Assembly: GCF_028714775.1 (NCBI RefSeq)
Contig: NZ_JAQTLS010000011.1
Span: forward strand, 62,001-126,000
Length of the DNA stretch: 64,000 nucleotides
Source: Thiothrix sp.
Lineage (GTDB): Bacteria; Pseudomonadota; Gammaproteobacteria; Thiotrichales; Thiotrichaceae
Direction of reading: 5' to 3'
Of the stretch, positions 26,401-36,481 are shown one piece after another. Under the pieces are notes generated by a model that was given only the letters and a program-made list of their open reading frames with translations, had not been told where the DNA came from and made no database searches. Made by a program: the position numbers and the translations under genes. Positions within the stretch are counted from its first letter, which is position 1; each line of letters begins with the position of its first letter.

Positions 26401-26674
26401 CGGTGTTGCCTGCGAAATCGTCAATAAGATGCGCGAAGGCCGCCCTAACATTGTCGATATGATTAAGAATGAAGAGATTGACCTGATCGTAAATACGACC
26501 GAAGGTGAGCAGTCGACCCGCGATTCGTTTGAGATTCGCCGCGAAGCCTTGCAGCACAAAATTACCTACACCACCACGATTGAAGGTGCGCGGGCATTGT
26601 GCATGGCGATGGCCTACACTGATAGCGAGCAAGTCTACTGCTTACAAGATTTACATCAGGAAATAACACAATAA
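23453..26674 (+). CDS. carB: Carbamoyl-phosphate synthase large subunit
   Basis: CarB makes carbamoyl phosphate from bicarbonate, ammonia and two ATP. The 1073-residue protein shows the expected duplicated ATP-grasp architecture. The first half begins [20 protein letters not shown], and the second restarts near residue 560 with [21 protein letters not shown]-terminal MGS-like allosteric domain (about 935-1073) contains [16 protein letters not shown]. Length is standard. It is co-transcribed with carA and followed after 15 bp by greA, a common gammaproteobacterial order. Confidence 0.98.
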   Translation: MPKRTDIKSILIIGAGPIIIGQACEFDYSGAQACKALREEGYRVILVNSNPATIMTDPEMADAIYIEPIRWETVAKIIEKERPDALLPTMGGQTALNCALDLSRHGVLEKFGVDMIGANEVSIDMAEDRQKFRIAMDEIGLESARSGVAHTMDEARAVQAGLGFPIVIRPSFTMGGSGGGIAYNRQEFETIVARGLDMSPTTEVLLEESLLGWKEYEMEVVRDRNDNCIIICSIENLDPMGIHTGDSITVAPAQTLTDKEYQLLRNASIAVLRKIGVDTGGSNVQFSVNPKNGRIIVIEMNPRVSRSSALASKATGFPIAKVAAKLAVGYTLDELRNEITGGATPASFEPSIDYVVTKIPRFTFEKFPQADARLTTQMKSVGEVMAMGRTFQESFQKALRGLETGIDGLNERVNPQEPDAKDTLRRQMTEASAERILYVADAFRFGMSVEEVFGLTSIDPWFLVQLKELVDIENGLKERLLNSLSADEMRNIKRKGFSDRRLAKLLHETEKAVRSARHRLNVRPVYKRVDTCAAEFATNTAYMYSTYEEECESNPTDRKKIMVLGGGPNRIGQGIEFDYCCVHAALALRDDGFETIMVNCNPETVSTDYDTSDRLYFEPLTLEDVMEIVDLEKPYGVIVQYGGQTPLKLARDLEALGAPIIGTSPDSIDLAEDRERFQQLINKLGLKQPPNRTAKSIDEAVRLADEIGYPLVVRPSYVLGGRAMEIVYHESELRRYMTTAVSVSNDSPVLLDRYLDDAIEVDVDAICDGENVLIGGIMQHIEQAGIHSGDSACSLPPYSLRADIQDQLREQMVRMGKALNVIGLMNAQFAIKGDDVYILEVNPRASRTVPFVSKAIGRPLAKVAARCMAGQSLATQKALNEIIPSYYAVKEAVFPFIKFPGVDPILSPEMKSTGEVMGVGRTFAEAFGKAQYAAGEVYPTSGVAFISVREADRRHLKEVGDMLTGQGFKIIATRGTARELQNVGVACEIVNKMREGRPNIVDMIKNEEIDLIVNTTEGEQSTRDSFEIRREALQHKITYTTTIEGARALCMAMAYTDSEQVYCLQDLHQEITQ

Positions 26675-26689
26675 GAGGATGAACGAGCG

Positions 26690-27175
26690 ATGAGTGCAAG
26701 ACCACCGCTAACTGCTACGGGTGCTGAACGTTTGAGAACCGAACTGCAACGCCTAAAAACGGAAGACCGCCCGCGTATTATTCAGGCTATTTCTGAAGCG
26801 CGGGAACACGGCGATTTGAAAGAAAACGCCGAATACCATGCTGCCCGCGAACAACAAAGTTTCTGCGAAGGCCGCATCAAAGAGCTGGAAGGCATACTGT
26901 CATTGGCGCAAATCATTGACGTGGTTGCTGTGGGTGCGATGAATGCCGGTAAGGTCGTTTTCGGTGCGACCGTTGAACTGGAAGAAATCGAGTCGGGCGA
27001 TACCATTACCTACCAGATCGTGGGTGATTTGGAAGCTGACATCAAGCAAAACCGGGTGGCGGTTTCTTCCCCGATTGCGCGTGCCATGATCGGTAAGGAA
27101 GAAGGCGATGTTGCTGTGGTGCAAGCGCCCGGCGGTGTACGTGAGTATGAAATTATCGACATCCGTTACCAGTAG
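26690..27175 (+). CDS. greA: Transcription elongation factor GreA
   Basis: GreA stimulates cleavage of backtracked transcripts by RNA polymerase. The 161-residue protein has the N-terminal coiled coil with the acidic tip segment [19 protein letters not shown] (about 43-61) and a C-terminal FKBP-like domain with [16 protein letters not shown]-like sequence. Length is normal. The TAG stop overlaps the GTG start of the next gene (TAGTG), so the downstream phosphatase is translationally coupled. Confidence 0.97.
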   Translation: MSARPPLTATGAERLRTELQRLKTEDRPRIIQAISEAREHGDLKENAEYHAAREQQSFCEGRIKELEGILSLAQIIDVVAVGAMNAGKVVFGATVELEEIESGDTITYQIVGDLEADIKQNRVAVSSPIARAMIGKEEGDVAVVQAPGGVREYEIIDIRYQ

Positions 27176-27780
27176 TGCCAGCCAATACTACCCATATCGG
27201 CTTGCTGCAACACGGTGCGGTGGAAGCTGGTGATGTTTTCTGTGGCGAGCTGGAAACGCCGTTAAGTAAGGCAGGCTGGAAACAGCTTAAACAAGCTTTT
27301 GGGCAGGCCAAACCCGCGTGGGATGCGGTTGTCACTTCCCCGAAAGTGCAATGTGCAGCGTTCGCGCAGTGGTATGCTGACAAGCATAGCCTGCCCCTGA
27401 CGGTGGATGAGCGTTTACGGGAAATCCACTTCGGTGATTGGGAAGGTTGTTCCCCCCAGCAAATCATGCAGAGCCAGCCTGAAAAGTTGGCGCAATGGTG
27501 GGCAAACCCGGCACAGTTTACGCCTGTTGGTGGTGAAGATTTCGCTGAATTTCGAGCGCGGGTATTGGATGTGTGGGACGACTTGCAGCAGGAATGGCGC
27601 GGCGGACGAATTCTGGTGGTAACACACGCAGGCATCATCCGTTTGTTGGTCGGGCATGTTTTGCAAATGCCGGATGAGCGTTTGCTGTCCTTGAATGTTG
27701 AATACGGTACGTTGACCCGTCTCCGGGTTTTGCGTGACCGCAGCGGAGAATGGGCAAGTCTGCTAACTCACGGTTGTTGA
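27175..27780 (+). CDS. Histidine phosphatase superfamily protein, CobC-like, with altered phosphate-binding arginines
   Basis: The GTG start at 27175 overlaps the greA stop and gives 201 residues. The fold is a phosphoglycerate-mutase-like histidine phosphatase. The nucleophile His13 sits in LLQHGAVE, an acidic DERLREIHFGDWEG motif follows (78-91), and the second His151 is in VVTHAGI. Its place next to a cobS homologue suggests alpha-ribazole phosphatase (CobC), which removes the 5'-phosphate in cobalamin assembly. The family RHG motif is QHG here, and the SPxxR motif reads SPKVQC. Both usual phosphate-binding arginines are therefore Gln, and activity is uncertain. Confidence 0.75.
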   Translation: MPANTTHIGLLQHGAVEAGDVFCGELETPLSKAGWKQLKQAFGQAKPAWDAVVTSPKVQCAAFAQWYADKHSLPLTVDERLREIHFGDWEGCSPQQIMQSQPEKLAQWWANPAQFTPVGGEDFAEFRARVLDVWDDLQQEWRGGRILVVTHAGIIRLLVGHVLQMPDERLLSLNVEYGTLTRLRVLRDRSGEWASLLTHGC

Positions 27781-27806
27781 TCAAAAGAAATAGATAGGGG
27801 GCACTC

Positions 27807-28535
27807 ATGGTGAAAAATTTATGGCGTTCATTTCAGGCTGCCCTAGCCATGTTGACGCGCCTGCCAGCCCCGAAGGTCGCCAGCTTTTCTGCTGAGGAAC
27901 GGGGGCGCGGCCTGATTTGGTTCCCCATTATTGGGGGATTGATGGGGGCGGTGTTGGTCGCTACAGCGTGGTGGGTGTTGCGTGATGTGGAGCCGATTTT
28001 GGCTTCGGTCATCTTATTGACGGTGTGGTTATTCGTCAGTGAATTGCACCATCTGGATGCCTTGGCGCATTGCGTCAGTGGTTGGATGTTTGCCCGCTCG
28101 GAAGATCAAGAGGGTGGTGCGTCTGCCTCTGATAATCTCGGGGTGATGGGGGTTATCGCCCTGATCATGATGATGAAGTTTTCTGCGCTGTCGGTATTGC
28201 TCGAATATGATGCTTTAATCTACATCCTGCTAGCGCCGATTGTGGCACGTCTATTGGCAGTTGCCCTGATTGGTTTTACCCCGGTTGCCAGTAACGCGAC
28301 TTTGGCGCACGAATTCCGCATCGAGTTTCCTTACCTTGCCCTGTTCGTCTGGCTGCTGATGGCAGTGCCGTTGGCCTTGGTGGTGGGGTTGCCGATGTTT
28401 GTGATGTTTGTTGCTTTGATGCTGATCCGCTTCCGCATGGTGCAACGTAGCGGCGGCATGACATGGGAAGGCATTGGGGCAAGCATTGTGTTGCTGGAAA
28501 CACTGGGCTTGTTTGCTGCTGCCGTACTGTCTTGA
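27807..28535 (+). CDS. cobS: CobS-like membrane protein (adenosylcobinamide-GDP ribazoletransferase family)
   Basis: CobS joins adenosylcobinamide-GDP to alpha-ribazole (phosphate) in the inner membrane, the last step of cobalamin assembly. The 242-residue protein has the family start AMLTRLPAP and RGLIWFPIIGGLMGA and six or so hydrophobic segments. However, the metal-binding motif usually reading HLDGLADTxDG is HLDALAHCVSG here (residues 82-92), with two aspartates lost. The MRDSRIGAYG region reads ASDNLGVMG. It may be a divergent or repurposed member. It follows the phosphatase by 26 bp and is closed by a terminator. Confidence 0.75.
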   Translation: MVKNLWRSFQAALAMLTRLPAPKVASFSAEERGRGLIWFPIIGGLMGAVLVATAWWVLRDVEPILASVILLTVWLFVSELHHLDALAHCVSGWMFARSEDQEGGASASDNLGVMGVIALIMMMKFSALSVLLEYDALIYILLAPIVARLLAVALIGFTPVASNATLAHEFRIEFPYLALFVWLLMAVPLALVVGLPMFVMFVALMLIRFRMVQRSGGMTWEGIGASIVLLETLGLFAAAVLS

Positions 28536-28564
28536 AAAAAAGGGCGCATGATCTGCGCCCTTTT
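28535..28564. terminator. Bidirectional intrinsic terminator between cobS and pgm
   Basis: AAAAGGGCGC (to 28547) pairs with GCGCCCTTTT (from 28555) around a 7-base loop. There is an A run on the left and a T run on the right, so it can end both the plus-strand carAB-greA-cob transcript and the convergent pgm transcript. Confidence 0.85.
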
Positions 28565-28580
28565 GTCGTTTTTTCCCGTA

Positions 28581-30221
<1,641 letters not shown>

Positions 30222-30275
30222 TCACACTTGTTAGCTTCTTGTTAGGATCGGTTTCTGATCGCTCATTATGGATTT

Positions 30276-30728
30276 ATGTTAGTTAAAGAACAACCTATTG
30301 TAATCCCTCCGAGGGCAAAATCCTTTGCCGGATTGATGGAGATGTATGAAATCAATTACCTGCAACTGCGCTTGTTGTGCGGTAATTTACGTGCCCTGCC
30401 GGAAGAGACGGTCTCTCGCATTGCAGGCGGTATTCCGGTTGCTTTGTGGATGGTGGAAAACGCCAGCCATACCTCAACCTTGCTGATGACCTACCTGTTC
30501 GATGAGGCCGGGGAGCGGGTGGATAGCCGCCCGGACATGCTGATCCGTGTTTACCATGATTCGCGTCAGGCTGAGGTGATCAGCCACCGTTGCCGTTTGG
30601 TGGATGAGCCAGTGCGGTATTGGGGCAAAGAATTGGACACCATGCTGTTGTGCCGCTGGCGCATGAACCGCTTCTTGTACAAATGGACAACCTACCTGCG
30701 TCGCCAAGGCCACTCCTTTACTGCATAG
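30276..30728 (+). CDS. DUF1249 family protein (YqiB-like)
   Basis: The 150-residue cytosolic protein has the family hallmarks SFAGLMEMYEINYLQLRLL, the central RPDMLIRVYHDSRQAEV and the C-terminal LLCRWRMNRFLYKWTTYL. Members occur widely in gammaproteobacteria and have no firmly known function. The neighbour on the left is pgm, divergent, and the one on the right is an IscR-type regulator with its own promoter, so context does not reveal its role. Confidence 0.85.
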   Translation: MLVKEQPIVIPPRAKSFAGLMEMYEINYLQLRLLCGNLRALPEETVSRIAGGIPVALWMVENASHTSTLLMTYLFDEAGERVDSRPDMLIRVYHDSRQAEVISHRCRLVDEPVRYWGKELDTMLLCRWRMNRFLYKWTTYLRRQGHSFTA

Positions 30729-30740
30729 CATCAATAATTC

Positions 30741-30769
30741 TTGACTGTATAGCTAGGTTTCTCTAGAAT
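30741..30769 (+). promoter_or_regulatory. Sigma70-type promoter of the IscR-type regulator gene
   Basis: A -35 box TTGACT (30741-30746) and a -10 box TAGAAT (30764-30769) are separated by exactly 17 bp. They lie about 50 bp upstream of the regulator's ATG at 30823. The immediately following palindrome (30771-30787) is positioned to cover the transcription start. Confidence 0.65.
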
Positions 30770-30770
30770 G

Positions 30771-30787
30771 CCTACTTAATTAGTAGG
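30771..30787. promoter_or_regulatory. CCTACT-N5-AGTAGG palindrome, candidate IscR-type operator
   Basis: Six-bp arms flank an AT-rich centre directly downstream of the -10 box. IscR [2Fe-2S]-type sites have the related pattern of a CCnACT-like arm, AT-rich centre and AGTnGG-like arm. Autorepression when the cluster is bound is the expected effect; this is inference. Confidence 0.55.
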
Positions 30788-30822
30788 AATAAAGGCAGTT
30801 ATACTGTTTAAGGAGTTTTTTC

Positions 30823-31323
30823 ATGAAACTGTCAACCAAAGGTCGGTACGCAGTCACTGCCATGATGGATCTGGCTATCCATGATCCTTTGGGGCCGGTG
30901 ACACTGGCAGACATTTCCCAATGTCAGGGGATTTCGCTGTCTTACTTGGAACAATTGTTTGCCAAATTACGTAAAGACGGTTTGGTGGAAGGTGTGCGTG
31001 GGCCGGGCGGTGGTTACCGTTTGGGGCGTCCAGCCAGCCAGATCAGCATTGCCGAAATCATCAAGGCCGTCGACGAAAATATTGATGTCACCCGTTGCTT
31101 GGGTAATAAAGATTGCCACGGCGGCGAGAAATGCTTGACCCATCAGTTGTGGGAAGACTTGAGCACCCGTCTGTACGATTTTCTGGATAACCTGACTTTG
31201 GCAAGCTTTATCCAGCGTCCAGAAATCCGTGAGGTTTCCCATCGCCAAGACACGATTGCCAACCGCATCGCCACCATGTTCCCGCCACGGGCTATGTTGA
31301 GTGCGCGGATGGCAGCAGCGTAA
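30823..31323 (+). CDS. iscR: Rrf2-family Fe-S regulator, IscR
   Basis: IscR senses iron-sulfur cluster status through a [2Fe-2S] cluster and controls cluster assembly genes. The 166-residue protein starts with the canonical [18 protein letters not shown] and winged helix [21 protein letters not shown]. It has the three cluster cysteines C92, C98 and C104 plus His107 with IscR spacing ([17 protein letters not shown]). No iscS, iscU or iscA follows; the next gene is on the opposite strand and overlaps its 3' end by 32 bp. The regulator therefore acts on genes elsewhere or is a second paralogue. Confidence 0.92.
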   Translation: MKLSTKGRYAVTAMMDLAIHDPLGPVTLADISQCQGISLSYLEQLFAKLRKDGLVEGVRGPGGGYRLGRPASQISIAEIIKAVDENIDVTRCLGNKDCHGGEKCLTHQLWEDLSTRLYDFLDNLTLASFIQRPEIREVSHRQDTIANRIATMFPPRAMLSARMAAA

Positions 31324-32050
31324 GGGTACGGGTATCCAGTTGGTGAATAGCCAACTGGGGCTGTATTTCTAGCAGGGTCAGTTTCCCCAATCCAGCCTCG
31401 TCGCGGAAAGGTGCGCCAGTGTCGATGTAGTACATATTGGCGACATGCAGGGGCTGGGTCAGCGGGGTATGCCCAAACACCACCAAATCAATGCCTTCTA
31501 TTGGCGAACTCCCGCCCGTCATGCAGATATTTTTGTAACGCTTACGTGACCACAGCGCGTATTCGACAATATCGGAATCGCGGTTCAGGGCTTGGATGAA
31601 GTCCTTCCACGAGGTAGCGTAGGGGATGTCGGCGTGTACGATACCGATTTGCCCATTCGCGGTTGCCACCTCAAACGCCACGGGTAACTGCGCAATAATC
31701 TGGTAAATGCGGCTTTGCAGTGCGGGTGGGATGCGTTGCCACCATGCCCCGCCGTTATTGTCTATCCAGCTTTCGCGCATGATCTCGTCATGGTTGGCAT
31801 CCAGCAGCATTTGTTCGTGGTTGCCCATGATGGCGTGGAACCACGGGTAATTGAGAAACTCAATAGCGCGGTACGATTCCGTTCCCCGGTCGATCAAATC
31901 CCCAACAGAAAATACTCGGTCGTGTGCAGGCGCAAAATGGATTTGCTGTAGCAACGACTCCAACGCCGTAAACGAACCATGAATATCACCCACGACAAAA
32001 TCCCGTCCGGTACGGTTTTTGGTGAAAAATTTGAATGGGGTGTAAGCCAT
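31292..32050 (-). CDS. Metallophosphoesterase (PP2A-like serine/threonine phosphatase family)
   Basis: The 252-residue protein has all core phosphoesterase motifs: GDIHG (21-25), GDLIDRG (50-56), GNHEQ (76-80), and VFGHTPL near residue 190. These coordinate two metals for phosphate-ester hydrolysis. It resembles bacterial PrpA/PrpB-type protein phosphatases and diadenosine tetraphosphatase-like enzymes; the natural substrate is not clear. Its 3' end overlaps the convergent iscR by 32 bp. Confidence 0.88.
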   Translation of the reverse strand: MAYTPFKFFTKNRTGRDFVVGDIHGSFTALESLLQQIHFAPAHDRVFSVGDLIDRGTESYRAIEFLNYPWFHAIMGNHEQMLLDANHDEIMRESWIDNNGGAWWQRIPPALQSRIYQIIAQLPVAFEVATANGQIGIVHADIPYATSWKDFIQALNRDSDIVEYALWSRKRYKNICMTGGSSPIEGIDLVVFGHTPLTQPLHVANMYYIDTGAPFRDEAGLGKLTLLEIQPQLAIHQLDTRTLTLLPSAHST

Positions 32051-32120
32051 GTGATTATGTACCGGGGTTATGCGGTCTGCGGTGGTGTTCGTGTATCATA
32101 ACAAAAACCGCCCCTCCACA

Positions 32121-32267
32121 ATGAACGAAGTACAGCCAAAAGGTGTGATTGCAGCGACTATGGATACGCATAAAAAACGTCAGTTATACAGGGTCATTTT
32201 GAAAGCAATGGCGTGGTTCGGCATCGTGTTTGTCACACTGGTCTTATTGCGCAGTTGCCTTGCCTAA
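32121..32267 (+). CDS. Small single-pass membrane protein, hypothetical
   Basis: A 48-residue frame starting MNEVQPKGVIAATMD has one hydrophobic helix near its C-terminus (about 29-46), preceded by a basic stretch HKKRQLYR. There is no clear ribosome-binding site, and in-frame starts at 32070 or 32160 are possible. The last 24 bp overlap the convergent rsmJ gene. It is recorded as a possible small membrane protein only. Confidence 0.35.
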   Translation: MNEVQPKGVIAATMDTHKKRQLYRVILKAMAWFGIVFVTLVLLRSCLA

Positions 32268-32927
32268 GTACACGTCATAACGCACCGCTTTACCCGCAAT
32301 TACAAACGCAGGTTTGCAACCGGCAAGCTCGGGGGCATGGCGCGGACGTTTTACCACTACGCGGTATTTGGCGCGTTGGCAGGCAATGTCCAGCAAGCGG
32401 TCACTGTCGGGGTCTTCGCCGACCACTTCATGGAAAAAGCGCATTTCTTTTTGCACTAGTGCGGTTTTTTGCCGTTCCGGGAACATCGGGTCGAGGTAAA
32501 TGACATCGGGAAGGGCGTCGGTAGGCAGGTTTTGTAGCCATGTGTACGCATCACTGTGATGCAAGGTCATGCGTCCAACGATGGCATTGATTTCAGAATC
32601 ATCACTGGCACGGGCGCGGGTAAGTCCATCTGCCAGTAATGCGTGGACGGTAGGCGAGCGTTCCAGCAAGGTAACGGTGCAACCGAGGGTGGCGAGCACG
32701 AATGATTCGCGCCCTAATCCGGCAGTGGCATCAATGACGTGAGGGTTTTTGCGCTTGTGCAAGCCAATGGCTTTGGCAATGTCCTGGCCTTTGCCGCCGC
32801 CAAATAGGCGACGGTGTTGGGCTTTGCCTTCGACGAAATCGACGTAAACCGCGCCGATTTTCGGGTCTTGGGTATCGTGGAGTTCCAGCCGTGCTGGGGT
32901 TTGTACTAACTGGTAACGCTCAGGCAT
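32244..32927 (-). CDS. rsmJ: 16S rRNA (guanine1516-N2)-methyltransferase RsmJ
   Basis: RsmJ methylates G1516 of 16S rRNA using S-adenosylmethionine. The 227-residue protein contains the family motifs GGGKGQDIAKAIGLHK (about 43-58), the SAM-binding motif VIDATAGLGRESFVLATLG (about 64-82) and the catalytic-region motif VIYLDPMFPERQK. Length fits the family. Its ATG overlaps the slyX stop (TGATG), forming a slyX-rsmJ pair downstream of argG. Confidence 0.92.
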   Translation of the reverse strand: MPERYQLVQTPARLELHDTQDPKIGAVYVDFVEGKAQHRRLFGGGKGQDIAKAIGLHKRKNPHVIDATAGLGRESFVLATLGCTVTLLERSPTVHALLADGLTRARASDDSEINAIVGRMTLHHSDAYTWLQNLPTDALPDVIYLDPMFPERQKTALVQKEMRFFHEVVGEDPDSDRLLDIACQRAKYRVVVKRPRHAPELAGCKPAFVIAGKAVRYDVYLGKATAQ

Positions 32928-33130
32928 CAGTAATGCGGTGGCGGGGTTTCATCAGCCTGACTGCCGACCGCAGAGGGACTAAGGGACTTGAGTTTTTCAT
33001 TTAAACGCTCAATTTCCAGCAAAGCCGTGCGGATTTCCTGATGTTGCAGGTAAACCTGATGGCTCAATGCTTCCAAGGTCTGCTCCTGTTCCATGAACAG
33101 GAGTTCCAGTTTTTCCAGTCGTGCTTCCAC
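32927..33130 (-). CDS. slyX: SlyX family coiled-coil protein
   Basis: The chosen GTG start at 33130 gives 67 residues with an N-terminal coiled coil (EARLEKLELLFMEQEQTLEAL) and the typical C-terminal ending ETPPPHY. A longer frame extending to 33232 would overlap argG by about 100 bp and add a non-conserved basic segment, so it is rejected. SlyX function is unknown. It starts 4 bp after the argG stop and is coupled to rsmJ. Confidence 0.8.
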   Translation of the reverse strand: MEARLEKLELLFMEQEQTLEALSHQVYLQHQEIRTALLEIERLNEKLKSLSPSAVGSQADETPPPHY

Positions 33131-33134
33131 GGAA

Positions 33135-34355
33135 TTAACGGCCTTTGACCGCAGCAATACGCATCCGCAGGGCGTTGAGCTTGATGAAGCCTTCCGCATC
33201 CTTTTGGTTGTATGCGCCGCCGTCATCGTCAAAGGTGGCTATCCGCGCGTCGAACAAGCTGTCGTCAGACTTGCGGCCTGCGACGGTTGCAGAACCTTTG
33301 TACAGTTTCATGCGTACCGTGCCGTTCACGAAGGCTTGGGAGGCGTCAATCATTTGCTGCATCATCTTGCGCTCAGGACTCCACCAGTAGCCGTTGTAGA
33401 CCAGTTCGGCGTACTTGGGCATCAGGCTGTCTTTCAGATGCGCGACTTCGCGGTCGAGGGTCAGGGATTCAATCGCACGGTGAGCAGGCAACAGGATTGT
33501 GCCGCCGGGAGTTTCGTAGCAGCCGCGTGATTTCATGCCAACGTAACGGTTTTCCACCAAGTCCAGACGACCGATGCCGTTTGCACCTGCCTGTTTGTTC
33601 AGCGTTTCGAGGATAGTGGCAGCGGAAAGGCGTTCGCCATCCAGTGCTACCGGGTCACCGCCTTCAAAGGTGATCTCGACGTAAGTCGGTTTGTCGGGGG
33701 CAGTTTCCGGGGAAACGCTCCAGCGCCACATGTCTTCTTCGGCTTCAAACCATGGGTCTTCCAGCGGGCCGCCTTCGTAAGAAATGTGCAGCAGGTTGGC
33801 ATCCATAGAGTACGGGGATTTCTTGCCTGCTTTTTTGAAATCGACCGGGATGTTGTGCTTTTCAGCATACGCCATCAGGTCAGCGCGGGAATTCATGTCC
33901 CATTCGCGCCACGGGGCAATCACTTTTACGCCCGGTTTCAGCGCGTAAGCACCGAGTTCAAAGCGCACTTGGTCGTTGCCTTTGCCAGTCGCGCCGTGGG
34001 AAATCGCGTCTGCGCCAGTTTCGTTGGCGATTTCGATCAAACGCTTGGCAATCAGTGGGCGGGCGATGGAAGTGCCCAGCAGGTATTCGCCTTCGTAGAT
34101 GGTGTTGGCGCGGAACATCGGGAACACGTAGTCGCGCACGAATTCTTCGCGCAGGTCTTCGATGAAGATTTCTTCCGGCTTGATGCCCATTGCGAGGGCT
34201 TTGGAGCGTGCGGGTTCGACCTCTTCGCCCTGACCGATGTCAGCGGTGAAGGTGACGATTTCGCACCCATAATTTTCTTGCAGCCACCGCACGATGATGG
34301 AGGTATCCAGCCCGCCTGAGTAGGCCAGCACGACTTTCTTGACTGACTGTGCCAT
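33135..34355 (-). CDS. argG: Argininosuccinate synthase
   Basis: ArgG condenses citrulline and aspartate using ATP in arginine biosynthesis. The 406-residue product begins [20 protein letters not shown], which contains the ATP-pyrophosphatase P-loop SGGLDTS (residues 14-20). It continues with [16 protein letters not shown] near 120. Length and motifs match the type I enzyme. It is followed by slyX-rsmJ on the same strand. Confidence 0.98.
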   Translation of the reverse strand: MAQSVKKVVLAYSGGLDTSIIVRWLQENYGCEIVTFTADIGQGEEVEPARSKALAMGIKPEEIFIEDLREEFVRDYVFPMFRANTIYEGEYLLGTSIARPLIAKRLIEIANETGADAISHGATGKGNDQVRFELGAYALKPGVKVIAPWREWDMNSRADLMAYAEKHNIPVDFKKAGKKSPYSMDANLLHISYEGGPLEDPWFEAEEDMWRWSVSPETAPDKPTYVEITFEGGDPVALDGERLSAATILETLNKQAGANGIGRLDLVENRYVGMKSRGCYETPGGTILLPAHRAIESLTLDREVAHLKDSLMPKYAELVYNGYWWSPERKMMQQMIDASQAFVNGTVRMKLYKGSATVAGRKSDDSLFDARIATFDDDGGAYNQKDAEGFIKLNALRMRIAAVKGR

Positions 34356-34481
34356 GTTGAGTGTTCCCGTAGGTAAATCGAAACGGGGGATTATATGCCC
34401 GCCGCGTGGCTAAATAAATGTAGCGCGGGATATTTTGTAATCGGCTATGATTTCTGACCCATTTCAAGACCCGATAGAGCC

Positions 34482-35480
34482 ATGTTCATTGCTGCCGATA
34501 TTGATGCGTTTAAAGCCGACTTTGCCGCTGGCCTAGAAAATATGCTCACCCCCACTGGGTTGGGCGCGTTCATTCTGGTGCTGGCAAACAGTATGCAGGA
34601 TCGGGAACTGTTCGCCCGCCTATCCGCGCCCTTGTCCCAAACCTTTGCACAGTTGCGGGAAAATAACCCGGATGGCCCGGAAGATGATCGCAACGTATTC
34701 GCCGCGCTACTTGCTAGCGGGATCGACGCGCTGGATTGCTGGGAACATTGCCCGCAGGAACCGTGGGAGCGGGTGCTGAACCCCTTGCGTTCCTTGCGTC
34801 CGGCGCGGGTTTCCAGCGACGTTTTCCGGGAAATCCAGCAACCCTTCGACCCCAGCAAATTCCATTTCAACAAGCCGTTCTTGCGCCCGGAAATTTTGTG
34901 GGAAGGCGCATGGTCGGGTGGGCAACTGCGGGTACTGTACAACAAGTTTCCGTTTGCGCCGTGGCATTTGTTGGTCGTGCCGGAACCGCAGCAGTGTTTG
35001 CAGCAATTCCTGACCCGCGAACACCATGTGCGGATGCTGGCTTTGGTGGCGGAACAAAGTCATAGCCTGCCGGGGTTGGGGATGGCGTTCAACAGTTTGG
35101 GTGCTTACGCCTCCGTCAACCAGTTGCATTTTCAGGGGTTCATGCGGGAAACACCGTTGCCGTTGGAACTGCCGCGCTGGCAGCACAATGGTGGGCTGGA
35201 AGCTTATCCGCTGGATTGTTTGCGCACGGCTTCGGCGCAAAAAAGTTGGCAAATGATTGAGGCATTGCACGCAGCCAATCAGCCCTACAACCTGCTGTAT
35301 CGGGCGGATGCTTGCTACATTGTGCCACGCCAAGGGCAGGGCTTGGTGGCGCTGCCAGCATGGGCGCAAGGTATGGCTTGGCATGAAATCTGCGGCGTAT
35401 TTACCCTGCCAGACCTTGCGGCATTGGAGGGTATTGGGGCAGTTGAGATTGCTGCGCAACTGGCACGTTTACGCTGCTAA
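34482..35480 (+). CDS. HIT-superfamily protein resembling GDP-hexose phosphorylases (VTC2/GDPGP1-like)
   Basis: The 332-residue protein has an RVLYNKFPFAPWHLLVVPEP segment and NSLGAYASVNQLHFQGF (about 204-220). These match the strand and active-site signature of HIT nucleotidyltransferases of the GDP-galactose/GDP-glucose phosphorylase branch, where the motif usually reads NHLHFQ. Here the first His is Gln, while the central His is kept. A repair or salvage role acting on nucleotide sugars is possible. Assignment rests on these motifs only. It is monocistronic and divergent from argG. Confidence 0.55.
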   Translation: MFIAADIDAFKADFAAGLENMLTPTGLGAFILVLANSMQDRELFARLSAPLSQTFAQLRENNPDGPEDDRNVFAALLASGIDALDCWEHCPQEPWERVLNPLRSLRPARVSSDVFREIQQPFDPSKFHFNKPFLRPEILWEGAWSGGQLRVLYNKFPFAPWHLLVVPEPQQCLQQFLTREHHVRMLALVAEQSHSLPGLGMAFNSLGAYASVNQLHFQGFMRETPLPLELPRWQHNGGLEAYPLDCLRTASAQKSWQMIEALHAANQPYNLLYRADACYIVPRQGQGLVALPAWAQGMAWHEICGVFTLPDLAALEGIGAVEIAAQLARLRC

Positions 35481-35611
35481 GCTACTGACGAGAAAGGATA
35501 AAAGTTATCATTTTTTGTGCTTGTTAATATAAGTTTTCCCTTATATACTGGACTCTTGTTGCGGATGAGCCACAATCCGCCAGATACCACAGGGGGCCGA
35601 GGGGAAAAATA

Positions 35612-36475
35612 ATGATGAAAGCCAGTCTGACACTATTTAAGCGCAAACCATCCCAAACCAAAACCAAGCAAGCGGCAACCTTGACCGTAGGGCTTGACGT
35701 GTTTGGCAATGCCATTCCGGTAGCGCCCAGCGCACAGGTGGAGGGCAGCAGCAAATCTTTGCGGGTCGTGAAACAGCAGGAAATTGCCCTGAAACCCAGC
35801 CGTAAAAGCCGCGCTAAAACCGCTAAATCCAGCAAAGCGGGCAGTAAACAGACCGCACTGGTTCCTGTTGCGCCCAGTTTATTGGGGCGTTTATTGCCAT
35901 CATGGGGAAAGTCTGCTGAGCAGAATGTTACCAAAGTGGTGAAGGTTTCCCCGATGCGTCCACCTGCTAAGCGCGATAACCTGCATACAGATGGGGTTGC
36001 TGAGCGGCTGGAATACGCTTTCAAACGCTTGCACCATGAATTCAACGAGCGCGAACACCAGCTTGAATTGAAAATGCAGGCGTTGGCGCAACACCACCAC
36101 CTATTGCAGGGAACCACGCAGAAAAAACGCCTGTGGCTGGTTCCGCTTGCGCTGACGGGGATGGCGGCGGGTGGCTACATGCTGTACGTGCTGACCAGTA
36201 TGCAAGGCTCAATGACGGCAATGTCGGGGAACATCAACACCATGAATACCCACATGGGTACGATGGCGGGCGATACCCAAGTCATGACGCAAAACATCCA
36301 GACCATGAACGAATCCATGTACTACATGAACAATAATGTGGCCTACATGAGCGGCAATGTTGCACAGATGAACCAGAAGGTCGGCACATTGGCGCAAGCT
36401 GCCGCGCCGATGGGCGAAGCCGCTTCTGCGGTCAGCCCGTTCACCAAAATGTTCAAATCGTTCATGCCGTTCTGA
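35612..36475 (+). CDS. Hypothetical membrane protein with methionine-heptad coiled coil
   Basis: The 287-residue protein has a basic, low-complexity N-terminal half (about 1-125, many Lys/Ser/Thr) and a helical segment (128-165). One transmembrane helix (about 174-195) follows, and then a striking coiled coil. There, Met occupies every seventh position from 197 to 253 (197, 204, 211, 218, 225, 232, 239, 246, 253), and the partner positions 201, 208, 215, 222, 229, 236, 243, 250 and 257 are mostly Met, Ile or Val. The tail is Ala/Phe-rich. A GAGGGG ribosome-binding site precedes the ATG. I do not recognise the family; a structural or envelope role is possible. Confidence 0.75.
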   Translation: MMKASLTLFKRKPSQTKTKQAATLTVGLDVFGNAIPVAPSAQVEGSSKSLRVVKQQEIALKPSRKSRAKTAKSSKAGSKQTALVPVAPSLLGRLLPSWGKSAEQNVTKVVKVSPMRPPAKRDNLHTDGVAERLEYAFKRLHHEFNEREHQLELKMQALAQHHHLLQGTTQKKRLWLVPLALTGMAAGGYMLYVLTSMQGSMTAMSGNINTMNTHMGTMAGDTQVMTQNIQTMNESMYYMNNNVAYMSGNVAQMNQKVGTLAQAAAPMGEAASAVSPFTKMFKSFMPF

Positions 36476-36481
36476 TGCCGT

